Shown piece by piece: positions 50,033 through 59,265 of a stretch of DNA of 64,000 bases. The notes beneath the pieces were generated by a model, which did not search any database, was not told the DNA's origin, and worked only from the letters and a program-made list of their open reading frames with translations. Numbering within the stretch: the stretch's first letter is position 1; each line of letters begins with the position of its first letter. A program made the translations under genes and the position numbers. Origin of the DNA: JAYPWI01 sp038135065 (GTDB lineage: Bacteria > Actinomycetota > Acidimicrobiia > Acidimicrobiales > Poriferisodalaceae); assembly GCA_038135065.1 (NCBI GenBank), contig JAYPWI010000005.1, positions 74,051 to 138,050 of the forward strand, read 5' to 3'.

Positions 50033-50038
50033 ACGCTA
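50033..50038 (-). promoter_or_regulatory. Putative -10 of leaderless promoter (M20 amidohydrolase)
   Basis: TAGCGT, 6 bases before ATG 50026. Confidence 0.5.
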
Positions 50039-50066
50039 GCCCGCATACGGGGTGTCCGACGGGTGG

Positions 50067-50957
50067 TCACCGGTCCAGGTCGGACTCCGTCATGAACGCG
50101 GCCGGCGGGTACCCGCCGTTGGCGACGATGTCACCCACCATGGGGGCAAGCAGGGTGAACAGCTCGTTGGCATCAGCCCCCAAGGCCTCGGCCACCCGCC
50201 GTTCCTGCCAGTCGGTGGCGTCCTCGATGGCCCGGCGCAGCTCACGGCCCTTGGCGGTCAGGTCACCGTTGTCCAGATGACCGGCGTCGGTGAGCGACGC
50301 CTCCGCCTCGTCGAATGCGGCTCCGTTCCAACCCCGAGTCAGGGCGTAGGACCGCGGTGGCAGACCCCACCACCGCTCGGTGAGGAGCAGGATCTCGGGC
50401 CCGGTGAGCCCGGTCGCCGTCCAGGCCAGCACGTGGCAGTCGCCCCGATGTTCCCGAACCAGGTCTGCGGCCCGCCACAGGTCCCCCAGTTCGTCCCCCG
50501 GGTACCCCAACGAACGAAGGCCTGCGTACAGGTGCCGACCGGCCACGGTGCCCGCATCGGCCAGGCGCTGCAGGACCTCGGTGGCCCGCTGGACCCCCTG
50601 GCGCGCGGCAGGGCCGAGCACCCGCTCGAGAAAGGCCCGTTGACCCTCGAGCCGGGCGGCAAGGATGGCGTCCCGGTCGGCGATAGTGCGGGCTCGGGAC
50701 ACTGCGTCCACCACCACGGCAGGATCGAACACCCCGAAGGCGGCTGCCACCGTCTCCCCCGGTACCTCACCGAGCGCGGCTCCCCGACTCCAGAAGTAGG
50801 CCACCGAGTCGGGGGCCTCGACCCCACCGAACAGCCCGGCCGACGGGTCGAAGCCGAGGACCTCGTAAGCCCGGTGACACTCGGGGGCGAAATAGACACT
50901 GGCCGCCACGGGTTCGAGGAGATCGCGGAGACGTCGCACGGTTCGCTGGTGTTGCAC
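50067..50957 (-). CDS. SCO6745 (SalK-like) family protein
   Basis: A 296-residue actinobacterial protein recognisable by LEPVAASVYFAPECHRAYEVLG near the start, YFWSRGAALGEVPGE, and LLLTERWWGLPPRSYALTRGW. The C-terminal part has LTAKGRELRRAIEDATD, like a winged-helix tail. The family is widespread in actinobacteria; its molecular function is not established. GTG 50957 is chosen as it starts the conserved region and has CACAGT 6 bases before it; the frame is open to 51071. Confidence 0.78.
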   Translation of the reverse strand: MQHQRTVRRLRDLLEPVAASVYFAPECHRAYEVLGFDPSAGLFGGVEAPDSVAYFWSRGAALGEVPGETVAAAFGVFDPAVVVDAVSRARTIADRDAILAARLEGQRAFLERVLGPAARQGVQRATEVLQRLADAGTVAGRHLYAGLRSLGYPGDELGDLWRAADLVREHRGDCHVLAWTATGLTGPEILLLTERWWGLPPRSYALTRGWNGAAFDEAEASLTDAGHLDNGDLTAKGRELRRAIEDATDWQERRVAEALGADANELFTLLAPMVGDIVANGGYPPAAFMTESDLDR

Positions 50958-51088
50958 CCCCCTACTGTGGCACCGACCACGACCGCAATGGACCGCTGCC
51001 CCGCCTGCGTCCGCCGCGATGCAGAGCGCCGGTGTCGACCTTCTGGCATGCTGCCCCACAGAGCAGATCAACCAGAAGGGGAGGTGTC

Positions 51089-51793
51089 ATGGGCACGGTT
51101 GTGGTGACAGGAGCAAATCGAGGGATCGGCCTGGCCCTGGCCAGCCACCTTGCCGCCCGGGGCGACCGGGTGATCGCCGGGTGCCGCAACCCCGACGCGG
51201 CTGATGACCTGCGGGCTGCAGGGGTGAACGACATCGCAGCCGTCGATGTTGCCGACGAGGCGTCGGTGAGCACCTTCGCCGCTGCGGTGACCGAGTTGCT
51301 GGGGGGCGACACCCTCGATGCCCTCTACAACAATGCCGGGGCGAGCGTGGCCGCCCTCGGCCTGGACCGTCGCCAGGCCAACGTGCTGGACGTTCCCATG
51401 TCGGCGGTGGAGGACCTGACCCGCATCAACGGCCTCAGCGCTGCGACGGTGTCCCGCTCACTGGTACCCGTCATGGGCCAGGGGTCGACCATCGTCAACA
51501 TCTCCAGCCAGATCGGCTCGATGGTGGTCGGGGTACGCTTCCCCGATCTCCCCTACGCGGTGTCGAAGGCGGTCATGAACATGGTCACCGTGCAGCTGGC
51601 CACCGCCCTGAAGAACAACGGCATCGCAGCCGTGTGCTTCCACCCAGGGTGGGTGCGCACCGACATGGGGGGTGAGGCCGCCGACATCGCCCCCGACGAG
51701 GCTGCGGCGGGCATCGTGGCCAAGGTCGACGGCCTCGGACCCGACGACAACGGCGGCTTCTTCCGCCACGACGGCACCGTCCATCCCTGGTAG
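51089..51793 (+). CDS. Short-chain dehydrogenase/reductase
   Basis: A 234-residue SDR. The nucleotide loop is TGANRGIG, NNAG is present (YNNAGAS), and the active-site Ser and YAVSK motif follow (NISSQIG ... YAVSK). The C-terminus is short, as in classical SDRs. The ATG follows GGGGAGG. The substrate is unknown; relatives include carbonyl and sepiapterin reductase-like enzymes (no clear substrate-binding signature seen). Confidence 0.88.
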   Translation: MGTVVVTGANRGIGLALASHLAARGDRVIAGCRNPDAADDLRAAGVNDIAAVDVADEASVSTFAAAVTELLGGDTLDALYNNAGASVAALGLDRRQANVLDVPMSAVEDLTRINGLSAATVSRSLVPVMGQGSTIVNISSQIGSMVVGVRFPDLPYAVSKAVMNMVTVQLATALKNNGIAAVCFHPGWVRTDMGGEAADIAPDEAAAGIVAKVDGLGPDDNGGFFRHDGTVHPW

Positions 51794-51832
51794 GCGCTCC
51801 GCCCGGGCCGGGCGACGGTAACCACGACTGCA

Positions 51833-51838
51833 TAACAT
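51833..51838 (+). promoter_or_regulatory. Putative -10 of leaderless promoter (alpha/beta hydrolase)
   Basis: TAACAT, 6 bases before ATG 51845. Confidence 0.5.
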
Positions 51839-51844
51839 CGCCTC

Positions 51845-52723
51845 ATGCGCACTGTGTCCGTGGCGACAACCGCTGGAATCGACCTGGCCGCCGACGAGTG
51901 GGGCGACCCGTCGGGCCCCGGTGTCCTCATGCTCCACGGGGCCGGGCAGAACCGCCATGCCTGGAAAGGCACAGCACGCGAGTTGGCTCGCCAGGGCTGG
52001 TTCGTGCTCACCGTGGACGCCCGGGGTCACGGGGACAGCGCCTGGTCTCCCGAGGCCCGCTACGACATGGACGATCTGGCCGGCGACGTCCACGACCTGC
52101 TCGGCCGTTTCGCCGAGCGCCCTGCCGTGGTGGGGGCCTCGATGGGAGGAATGTCGGGCCTGGCCGCCCAACGTCTGGCCGACCGCCAGCTCTACGCGGC
52201 CCTGGTCCTGGTCGACATCACACCACGCTTCGACATCCGGGGTGCCAAGCGGGTCATCTCGTTCATGTCGGGCAACCCCGACGGGTTCGCCGACCTCGAC
52301 GAAGCGGCCGACGCCATCGCGGCGTACAACCCCCATCGACCGCGCCCCTCGGACACCTCCGGCCTGGCCCGGGTCCTCCGTCAGCGGGACGACGGGCGCT
52401 GGGTGTGGCGGTGGGACCCCGCCTACGTGACCTCCAAGCCTGGTTTCGGTGACGGGAACGAGGACGCCATGGAGCACCACATGGAGCACACCAGCGCCCG
52501 CATGCTCGAAGGGGCCCGAGCCGTCGATGCCCCCAAGCTGCTCGTCCGGGGCGGACAGTCCGATCTGGTGACCCCCGAGTCGGTGCGCTTCTTCCTCGAT
52601 GCCGTCCCCGACGCCGAGTTCGTCGACGTCGCAGGAACCGGTCACATGGTGGCCGGCGACGACAACGATGCCTTCACGGCAGCCGTCGTCGACTTCCTGA
52701 CCCGCCACCACCCGCCCACCTGA
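51845..52723 (+). CDS. Alpha/beta hydrolase
   Basis: A 292-residue alpha/beta hydrolase. The oxyanion turn is LHGAGQNRHAW, the nucleophile elbow is GASMGG (Ser about 102), and late acidic and His residues appear as RGGQSDLVTPE and GTGHMVAGD. It lacks a signal peptide, so it acts in the cytoplasm. Similar proteins include peroxidase-type and C-C bond hydrolases. It is convergent with the MFS transporter gene 13 bases away. Confidence 0.85.
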   Translation: MRTVSVATTAGIDLAADEWGDPSGPGVLMLHGAGQNRHAWKGTARELARQGWFVLTVDARGHGDSAWSPEARYDMDDLAGDVHDLLGRFAERPAVVGASMGGMSGLAAQRLADRQLYAALVLVDITPRFDIRGAKRVISFMSGNPDGFADLDEAADAIAAYNPHRPRPSDTSGLARVLRQRDDGRWVWRWDPAYVTSKPGFGDGNEDAMEHHMEHTSARMLEGARAVDAPKLLVRGGQSDLVTPESVRFFLDAVPDAEFVDVAGTGHMVAGDDNDAFTAAVVDFLTRHHPPT

Positions 52724-52736
52724 TCGGGGCGGCCGC

Positions 52737-54017
52737 TCAGTCGGCGGGAACCAGGCGGAAGGCCGACGGGCCCGGTGAACCCTGCTCTAGTCGTTCCGCC
52801 CGATACCGCCCGGCCCTCCAGATGACCAGCAACGGGAGACCGGCTGCTGCGAACACGGCTCCCCCGACGAAGGCGGCCACCGTGGTGCCCGTCAGCCAGG
52901 CGACCATACCCAGGATGGGTGCCCCGATCCCGCCCGACAGCTCGAAGAACATGGTGAAGGTGCCCATGGCTTGGGCCCGCTCATTGGGGGGAACCCCCTC
53001 CACGGCGGCGACCATCAGGGCTGGGTACAGCAGCGAACCACCGATGGCCAGCACTGCGGTACCGACGAAGAACCCCGACCTGCTCACAAACAAGGACATG
53101 AGCAGCATGCCGAGGCTCGCTCCGCCCAGGGCGATGGCCGCCGTCTTGGCAGTGCCGAGGGTGTCAGGCATGCGGCGAGCCAACAGCCGCAGAACGAGGA
53201 CCAGGATCCCGTACGACGCGAAGATCGGCCCGGCCTCCCCGAGCGATCGCTCGTCCATGATCTTGGGCATGAACCCCTGCATCGCGGGGAAGGTGATGAG
53301 ACCCATGGCCAGGATCACACCGGGCCAGATGGCGGGCCGGTAGATGAGGTGGCGGCGCGGTGGTTCGTCGGCCAACTGCATGCGACCGGGTCGACGGACC
53401 GCCTGCACGGTCGGGGTGGCGGCGACGGGAACGAAGGTGGGAAGGAACCAGCTGATGCCGGCCGCCACCAGCATCAGGCCCGCCGCAATCAGGAACCCGC
53501 CGACGAAATCGAACCGCTGGGTGGCCAGTTCCCCGATCCAGGGACCGAACGCCATGCCCCCGTAGATGGCCACCGAGAAGTAGCTGGCCGCCTCACCCCG
53601 CCGGTTCTCCGGGGCGAGGTCGTTGACCAGGGTGACCGTGCCCACGAAGAACCCGCCCTGGACGGCCCCCATCAGCAGGCGGACCACCAGCATGATCGGG
53701 TAGTTGATGGCCAGCACGTGGAGGGCGAGCACCACCGATGTCGACAGGGTGCCCCCCAGGATCAGGAACCGACGACCGCGCTCGTCGCCCAACCGCCCGA
53801 TGAAGGGCCGGACCACCACTGCCGAAAACGAGAACACCCCGATAGCCACCCCGACCTCGAGGTCGCCGCCGCCGAGTTCGCTGGTGACATAGCGAGCCAC
53901 CATGGGCAGGGTCGACGCGAACGACAGTGCCGAGAACAGGGCCGCGCCGATGAGTATGAGGAACGGTCCGCTGACCAGGCGGGTGGACTCAGGGGGCGCC
54001 GCCGGTTGCCGACTCAC
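52737..54017 (-). CDS. MFS transporter
   Basis: A 426-residue membrane protein with 12 predicted helices. The MFS loop 2-3 motif appears as GRLGDERGRRFLILGG, and the two six-helix halves are separated by a charged loop near residues 195-215. It resembles drug/sugar efflux permeases. GTG 54017 overlaps the VOC gene stop by GTGA, so it is translated with that gene. The substrate is unknown; it may export or import the compound handled by the adjacent VOC enzyme. Confidence 0.85.
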   Translation of the reverse strand: MSRQPAAPPESTRLVSGPFLILIGAALFSALSFASTLPMVARYVTSELGGGDLEVGVAIGVFSFSAVVVRPFIGRLGDERGRRFLILGGTLSTSVVLALHVLAINYPIMLVVRLLMGAVQGGFFVGTVTLVNDLAPENRRGEAASYFSVAIYGGMAFGPWIGELATQRFDFVGGFLIAAGLMLVAAGISWFLPTFVPVAATPTVQAVRRPGRMQLADEPPRRHLIYRPAIWPGVILAMGLITFPAMQGFMPKIMDERSLGEAGPIFASYGILVLVLRLLARRMPDTLGTAKTAAIALGGASLGMLLMSLFVSRSGFFVGTAVLAIGGSLLYPALMVAAVEGVPPNERAQAMGTFTMFFELSGGIGAPILGMVAWLTGTTVAAFVGGAVFAAAGLPLLVIWRAGRYRAERLEQGSPGPSAFRLVPAD

Positions 54018-54697
54018 CCGACGTCGACCGGGGGCTCTGTCTCACTGAACCGCTCCCACACCACCTCGTCGGGGATGCCCATCAGCTTCTCCACCGCTCC
54101 CGGTGGGTAGTGCATGTGGGGCTTGGCCGGATCGAAGGCCGGGTTGCCTACCCCACCACCGCAGTCATCGTGGTCGGCCGGTTCCCGCAACGCCTCCATC
54201 TCCTCCGCGGTGATCCCGCACAGGTCCCTGACCTCGGGATCCACCCAGGCCTGGCCGTCGATGTCAGACCCACAGGCGATCTCGAGACTCAGCCCCTCGG
54301 GCCCCGCGAAATAGATGGACTGGATGAACCCGTGGTCCATGGGGCCCAGGACCTGCACCCCGGCACTCCGCACCCGATCCCGCATGGCCAACAGCTCTTC
54401 GAAGGAATCCACGTTGAAGGCCACGTGCTGCATGGTTCCCCTGGTGACGGGCTGCGCTCCGTTGCCTGCGTGGGTGACGTTCCACTGGATGTCGGTGGCG
54501 TTGTCGGGGTGCTGGACGAAGGCCACGTAGCTCTCGGGGGACAGTTCGGCGAAGCCGTGATATGCCCCCTCCACCCCATGCATCCAGTACAGGGCCTTGG
54601 TGGGGCACCCGAGCACCTCGGCGAAGAAGGTCAGCTGGGCCTTCATGTCGCAGGTGGAGATGGCGAGATGGTTGATGCCGTTGGGATGCAGGGCCAT
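54014..54697 (-). CDS. VOC-family metal-dependent (extradiol dioxygenase/glyoxalase-like) protein
   Basis: A 227-residue vicinal-oxygen-chelate protein. The metal residues are visible as INHLAIS (His), TMQHVAFNVDS (His) and LSLEIACG (Glu). Catechol dioxygenases of this size class share the His-His-Glu pattern. A Cys/Asp-rich stretch (DHDDCGGG) follows and the C-terminus carries HMHYPPG. ATG 54697 with TAGCCT 7 bases upstream. It shares an operon with the MFS transporter. Confidence 0.83.
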   Translation of the reverse strand: MALHPNGINHLAISTCDMKAQLTFFAEVLGCPTKALYWMHGVEGAYHGFAELSPESYVAFVQHPDNATDIQWNVTHAGNGAQPVTRGTMQHVAFNVDSFEELLAMRDRVRSAGVQVLGPMDHGFIQSIYFAGPEGLSLEIACGSDIDGQAWVDPEVRDLCGITAEEMEALREPADHDDCGGGVGNPAFDPAKPHMHYPPGAVEKLMGIPDEVVWERFSETEPPVDVG

Positions 54698-54704
54698 GGG
54701 CACA

Positions 54705-54710
54705 AGGCTA
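54705..54710 (-). promoter_or_regulatory. Putative -10 of leaderless promoter (VOC protein)
   Basis: TAGCCT, 7 bases before ATG 54697. Confidence 0.5.
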
Positions 54711-54773
54711 CGCCTCTCCCGCAGCGGCCGCCCGTGACGTAGCGTGTGCCCGGCACCTCGTGGAGGAGATGGG

Positions 54774-56261
54774 ATGAACGTCGCCGAGCTTCTGTACCAG
54801 GCACCGGACCCGTCGACCGTCGTGCTCATCGATCGTCCGCCCACGGGCGACGTGCGCATCACCTCGCGGGACCTCCAGCAGCGGGCCATGGCCCTCGGGG
54901 CGGGCCTGGTGGCCCGGGGGCTCGAGCAGGGCAACCGGGTCGGGATGCTGGCGGGCAACTCGGCCGCCTACTACGACGTCATGTTCGGGGTGCCCGCGGC
55001 GGGCATGGTCTTCGTTCCCCTCAACACCCGACTGCCGCTGGACACCCAGGCCTACATCGTCGAGGACGCCGACCTTCGTCTGGTCATCGTCGACGAGGAG
55101 CACCTCGACCGGGTACCCGACACCGTGCCCCACATCGTGGTGGGCAGTGAGGCCTGGGACGACCTGCGCAGCAGCGATCCCCTCGACCACCCGGTAGCCG
55201 TCGACCCCCACGACGTAGCCGTGCAGATCTACACCTCGGGGTCCACCGGCCGCCCCAAAGGGGTGCTGCTCACCCACGAGAACATCACCTTCACCGTGCT
55301 CGAGTACGGGGCCGCCCTCCCGGGCGAGGTGATGCTGGTGTCGGCCCCGCTGTACCACAAGAACGCGTCGATGGCCTCCAAGCTGGCCTTCGCCAGCGGG
55401 GGCACCGTGGTCCTGTTGCCCCAGTTCACGGCCCGCGGCTACCTCGAGGGGATCGAGGACCATCGGGTGACCATGTGCTCAGGCGTTCCCACCATGTACG
55501 CCCTGGTCACCGCGGAGATCGCCGCCTCGGGACGCGAGTGGGACCTCAGCTCGGTCCAGCGGGTACTGATCGGCTCCGCCCCCCTCACCGAGGCCCTGTT
55601 CGACGACGTGCAGGCCCTGTTCCCCGATGCCTTGGTCACCAACGGCTACGGCACCACCGAAGCCGTGCTGGAGTTCGGACCGCACCCCGAGGGGCTCCCC
55701 CGTCCGAAGATCGCCTTGGGGTACCAACACCCCAAGGTCGAACTCCGCCTGATCGATCCCCTGACCGGGGACGACAGTGACCGGGGCGAACTATGGGTGC
55801 GGTCGCCGGGGGTCATGTCCGGGTACCACGGCCTTCCCCAGGTCAACGCCGAGCGGCTCACCGACGGCTGGTACCACACGGGCGACCTGATGTGGCGGGA
55901 CGAGGCCGGCTGGTACTTCTTCGTCGGCCGGGTCGACGACATGTTCGTATGCGCCGGGGAGAACATCTACCCCGACGCGGTCGAACAGATGCTCGAACGC
56001 CACCCGTCGATCCACCAAGCCGTGGTGGTACCGGTCCCCGACGACCTCAAGGGGCAACTTCCCGCCACCTTCGTGCGCCTCGAACCCGGCGCCGAACCCC
56101 TGTCCGAGGACGACGTGAAGCAGTACGCCCTAGCCAACGGCCCGGCCTACGCCCACCCTCGCTGGGTGTGGTTCGTCGACGAGATCCCCCTGGCCTCGAC
56201 GGCCAAGATCGACCGCAACGGCCTGGTGGCCCGCGCTGCGTCACTGACAGGAAGGACCTGA
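54774..56261 (+). CDS. AMP-dependent acyl-CoA ligase / synthetase
   Basis: A 495-residue ANL-family enzyme. The P-loop is IYTSGSTGRPKGV, followed by NGYGTTEAVLEFG (A5), the YHTGDLMWRDEAGWYFFVGRVDD region (A7-A8), and a C-terminal lysine in STAKIDRNGL (A10). It adenylates a carboxylic acid and joins it to CoA. The ATG follows GGAGGAG; a TAGCGT -10 about 35 bases upstream gives a short leader. An alpha/beta hydrolase gene begins 3 bases after its stop. Confidence 0.88.
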   Translation: MNVAELLYQAPDPSTVVLIDRPPTGDVRITSRDLQQRAMALGAGLVARGLEQGNRVGMLAGNSAAYYDVMFGVPAAGMVFVPLNTRLPLDTQAYIVEDADLRLVIVDEEHLDRVPDTVPHIVVGSEAWDDLRSSDPLDHPVAVDPHDVAVQIYTSGSTGRPKGVLLTHENITFTVLEYGAALPGEVMLVSAPLYHKNASMASKLAFASGGTVVLLPQFTARGYLEGIEDHRVTMCSGVPTMYALVTAEIAASGREWDLSSVQRVLIGSAPLTEALFDDVQALFPDALVTNGYGTTEAVLEFGPHPEGLPRPKIALGYQHPKVELRLIDPLTGDDSDRGELWVRSPGVMSGYHGLPQVNAERLTDGWYHTGDLMWRDEAGWYFFVGRVDDMFVCAGENIYPDAVEQMLERHPSIHQAVVVPVPDDLKGQLPATFVRLEPGAEPLSEDDVKQYALANGPAYAHPRWVWFVDEIPLASTAKIDRNGLVARAASLTGRT

Positions 56262-56264
56262 CCC

Positions 56265-56990
56265 ATGGAGCGACCGATGCCCCAACCGACCCGGACTGTG
56301 GTGGTCACCCACGGGGCCTGGTCGGCCGGATGGGTCTGGAAGAAGATGCGGCACCGCCTGGCCGCCCACGGGGTGCAGTTGTGGACACCTACCTACACGG
56401 GTGTCGGTGAGCGGACCCACCTGGCCCACCGGGATCTCACCCTCGACGACCACATCGCCGACATCGCGGCCGTGCTCGAGTTCGAGGACCTGCGTGACGT
56501 GACCATCCTGGCCCACAGCTACGGGGGGATGGTGGGTACCGGGGTGTGTGACCGGGCCGCCGACCGGGTCTCGGCCATCGTGTACCTCGACGCCTTCGTT
56601 CCCTCCGACGGACAGTGTCTGCTCGACCTGGTAGGGCCCGAGGGCGCAGCCGGCATGCGGGAACGGGCCGCTGCCGGTGACGGCTGGCGGGTGAGCCCCA
56701 ACCCCCCACCGCCTGACACCCCGCCCGCCGACGTCGAATGGGTGACCCCCCGCCGGGGTGACCAGCCCTTCGGTACCTTCACCCAACCCATCTCGCTGAC
56801 TGCCGACACCAGCCACATCAAGCGCTCGTACATCTACTGCCTCCGCTACGGCCCCGGTGATGCCTTCCGCCAGTTCAGCGAGATGGCCCAAGCCGACCCG
56901 GCCTGGGAGCATCGGGCCATCGACGCCAGCCACAACCCCCACATCACCTGCCCCGACGCCCTCACCGGGCTCTTGGTCGAGTTGCTCTGA
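56265..56990 (+). CDS. Alpha/beta hydrolase (esterase-like)
   Basis: A 241-residue hydrolase. It shows VVTHGAWSAGWVW, the nucleophile elbow AHSYGG (Ser about 87), the lid segment AFVPSDGQ and a C-terminal ASHNPHITCPDAL with the catalytic His. Similar proteins include plant salicylate esterase-like and EstC enzymes. The start is ATG 56265, with ATG 56277 as an alternative, 3 bases after the acyl-CoA ligase. It could hydrolyse the product or an ester precursor. Confidence 0.85.
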   Translation: MERPMPQPTRTVVVTHGAWSAGWVWKKMRHRLAAHGVQLWTPTYTGVGERTHLAHRDLTLDDHIADIAAVLEFEDLRDVTILAHSYGGMVGTGVCDRAADRVSAIVYLDAFVPSDGQCLLDLVGPEGAAGMRERAAAGDGWRVSPNPPPPDTPPADVEWVTPRRGDQPFGTFTQPISLTADTSHIKRSYIYCLRYGPGDAFRQFSEMAQADPAWEHRAIDASHNPHITCPDALTGLLVELL

Positions 56991-57019
56991 AACCACGGCA
57001 CCGATTGACCAGACCGATC

Positions 57020-57025
57020 TAGGGT
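57020..57025 (+). promoter_or_regulatory. Putative -10 of leaderless promoter (VOC protein)
   Basis: TAGGGT, 7 bases before ATG 57033. Confidence 0.5.
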
Positions 57026-57032
57026 GCTGGCC

Positions 57033-57809
57033 ATGTGGATCCGCCTTCGCCAGATCGCGGTGGTCACCGAGGACCTCCGCACCACCGCCAACGACGTCCA
57101 GACCGTGCTCGGGGTCGAGCCGTGCTTCGCTGACCCCGGGGTCGGGGTGTTCGGCCTCAAGAACCTGCTGTGGCCCATCGGCACCCAGTTCCTCGAATGC
57201 GTGACGCCCCTCCAGCCCGGCACCGCGGGGGGTCGCTACATGCAGCGCCGAGGAGGCGACACGGGCTACATGGTGATCACCCAGGTCGATGATGCCCCCG
57301 CCCGTCGGGCCCGAGCCGAGGACCTGGGCATCCGCATCGCCTTCGACATGTCGCACCCCGACAAGGGACACGACGGGCTGCAGCTTCACCCCGCCGACAC
57401 GGGAGGGTCCTTCTTCGAGATGGACCAGATGACCGAAGAGGGGGGCGACGCAGTGGGCGGACCCTGGTACCCGGCGGGCAAGAACTGGGAGCCCTACGTA
57501 CGGGACGACATCGTCTCGGGTATCTCGGGGGTCGAGCTGCAGAGCCCGGATCCCGAGCGGGTGGCCCGCCGGTGGTCGGACATGGCCGAACTGGAGTTGG
57601 GCACCGACGACGAGGGCAACCCGTGCTTCGCCTTCGAGAACGCCACCGTCCGGGTGGTGCCCGACACCGACGGTCGGGGCGAAGGTCTCGGCGGCATCGA
57701 CGTCACCGTCGTGGACCGGGACGCCGTGCTGGCCGGGGCCCGGGCCCGGGGCTGCTACGTGAGCGACGACCAGGTGGCCCTGGCCGGGTTGCGGGTCTAC
57801 CTCCGCTGA
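57033..57809 (+). CDS. VOC-family (glyoxalase-like) protein
   Basis: A 258-residue protein with two glyoxalase-like modules. The first begins IRLRQIAVVTEDL and has the DTGYMVITQVDD strand; the second has SGISGVELQSPDPERVARRWSDM. The family is common in actinobacterial catabolic operons. The metal ligands are not as clear as in the gene at 54014. ATG 57033 is used because TAGGGT lies 7 bases upstream. Its function is unknown. Confidence 0.72.
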   Translation: MWIRLRQIAVVTEDLRTTANDVQTVLGVEPCFADPGVGVFGLKNLLWPIGTQFLECVTPLQPGTAGGRYMQRRGGDTGYMVITQVDDAPARRARAEDLGIRIAFDMSHPDKGHDGLQLHPADTGGSFFEMDQMTEEGGDAVGGPWYPAGKNWEPYVRDDIVSGISGVELQSPDPERVARRWSDMAELELGTDDEGNPCFAFENATVRVVPDTDGRGEGLGGIDVTVVDRDAVLAGARARGCYVSDDQVALAGLRVYLR

Positions 57810-57847
57810 CCACCTAGGGTCGGATCGTCCCCGTTCGAGGAGCCATC

Positions 57848-58411
57848 GTGAGCGAGAACCTGCAGAACTTCACCCGGGCCGTGTACACCTTCGATGCCGT
57901 GGTGCGCCGCATGCCCGACGACAGCTGGGGCAATGCGTCTCCCTGCGACGGGTGGTCGGCCCTCGACGTGCTGAAGCACCAGTGCGGGGTGCTCGACGCC
58001 CTCGCCTCGATCGCCTCTACGGGCGAGATGGTTCGTCCTGCCATGATCGACGAGGACGTCGACGATCCCGTCAGCCGTTGGGGCCAGACCCGTGACGGGG
58101 TGCTGGCCGCCCTCGACGGCGAGGGCGCCCTGGCCCATGAGGGCACGTACTGGTTCGGCCCCATGACGGTCGACGAGTTGACCGGCTTCGTGCAGTGGGA
58201 TCCGCTCACCCACGCCTGGGATCTGGCCCGGTCGGCTGGCATCGACGCCCACCTACCGGCCGATCTGTGCGAGCTGAGCACCCAGCGCCTGTCAGGCATG
58301 CTCGACACCGCAGTCAAGTGGAAGCTGATCGCCGAGCCTGTCGACCTCGGCGACGGCGACCACGGGCCGGTCGAGCGCTATCTGGCCCTGTCTGGTCGCG
58401 ACCCCCGCTAG
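57848..58411 (+). CDS. Mycothiol-dependent maleylpyruvate isomerase-like (DinB-type) protein
   Basis: A 187-residue four-helix-bundle protein of the TIGR03086 group. The His ligands for zinc appear in LKHQCGVL and LTHAWDLARSAG, and SPCDGWSALDVL is typical of the N-terminus. The named relative isomerises maleylpyruvate with mycothiol; many others are uncharacterised. The GTG follows GAGGAG. The stop overlaps the stop of the convergent HpcH gene by 4 bases. Confidence 0.8.
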   Translation: MSENLQNFTRAVYTFDAVVRRMPDDSWGNASPCDGWSALDVLKHQCGVLDALASIASTGEMVRPAMIDEDVDDPVSRWGQTRDGVLAALDGEGALAHEGTYWFGPMTVDELTGFVQWDPLTHAWDLARSAGIDAHLPADLCELSTQRLSGMLDTAVKWKLIAEPVDLGDGDHGPVERYLALSGRDPR

Positions 58412-59208
58412 GCCGACGCTGCGCCGGCCTCCGACCGGATCTGGCGGATCCCTGCGGCGAGGGCACCACCCAACAGGCCGATGTCGAAGCTGTAGCTGAC
58501 CATTCGGAAGCCCCGGCGGACCCACTCGACGCCGGTCTCCACCGACCCGGCGAGGCACGCCGCCGCCTTTCCGTGGGCCTCGCATGCTGCGAGGATCGTG
58601 TCGATCCCGGCCTGCCTCGCGGGGTGGCCCGTGTCACCCGGCACTTGCAGGGACAGCGACAGGTCGCCATGCCCCAGGTGGGCCACGTCGACCCCGGGGA
58701 CCGACATGATCTCCTCCGCGTTGGCCAACCCCTTGGCCGACTCGATCAGCACACAGACCATGGTCCGCTGGTGGGCCCGATCGATGATCTCGGGCACCCC
58801 CAGGGTGCCGTCGGCTCCCAGGTAATCGTCGTGGGCGCCCCCGAACATGGCCCCCCGCCGACCCTCGGGCGGGTACCGGGTCCAGCGCACGAACTCCTCG
58901 GCCTGCTCCGCGGTCTCACACATCTGGAACAACAGACCCTGGGCCCCCAGGTCGAGCAACTGCGCGGTGTTGGCATAGGTGGTGTCGGGTGGCCGCACCA
59001 GGGGCTGGATCCCAAGGCCCCGGCACAGGGCGAACTGGGTCTTGATCTCGGCCATGGAGAACCCGCTGTGCTCCATGTCGTAGAACACGAAGTCGGCCCC
59101 GGCATTGGTGAGGATCTGGGGCAGTCCAGCGCTGAGGAACTCGAACACCATGGTGCCGTAGACGGTCTCTCCGGCGGCCAGGCGGGTCTTGACGGGATTG
59201 GGCTGCAT
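58408..59208 (-). CDS. HpcH/HpaI family aldolase
   Basis: A 266-residue class II-type aldolase of the 2-keto-3-deoxy acid family. The metal motifs are FVFYDMEHSGFS and GAQGLLFQ, then VCVLIESAKGL and the HLGHGDLSLSL region. It should cleave a 4-hydroxy-2-keto acid to pyruvate and an aldehyde. ATG 59208 is used; the frame stays open to 59316. AAGACT lies 6 bases before it as a weak -10. A functional link to the pentonate-type dehydratase (47014) is possible but only by general chemistry. Confidence 0.84.
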   Translation of the reverse strand: MQPNPVKTRLAAGETVYGTMVFEFLSAGLPQILTNAGADFVFYDMEHSGFSMAEIKTQFALCRGLGIQPLVRPPDTTYANTAQLLDLGAQGLLFQMCETAEQAEEFVRWTRYPPEGRRGAMFGGAHDDYLGADGTLGVPEIIDRAHQRTMVCVLIESAKGLANAEEIMSVPGVDVAHLGHGDLSLSLQVPGDTGHPARQAGIDTILAACEAHGKAAACLAGSVETGVEWVRRGFRMVSYSFDIGLLGGALAAGIRQIRSEAGAASA

Positions 59209-59253
59209 GGGGCCAGTCTTCCAGACCCGACCCACCGGCACCGCCCGGCGATC

Positions 59254-59259
59254 TAGCAT
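59254..59259 (+). promoter_or_regulatory. Putative -10 of leaderless promoter (dienelactone hydrolase)
   Basis: TAGCAT, 6 bases before ATG 59266. Confidence 0.5.
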
Positions 59260-59265
59260 CGCCCC

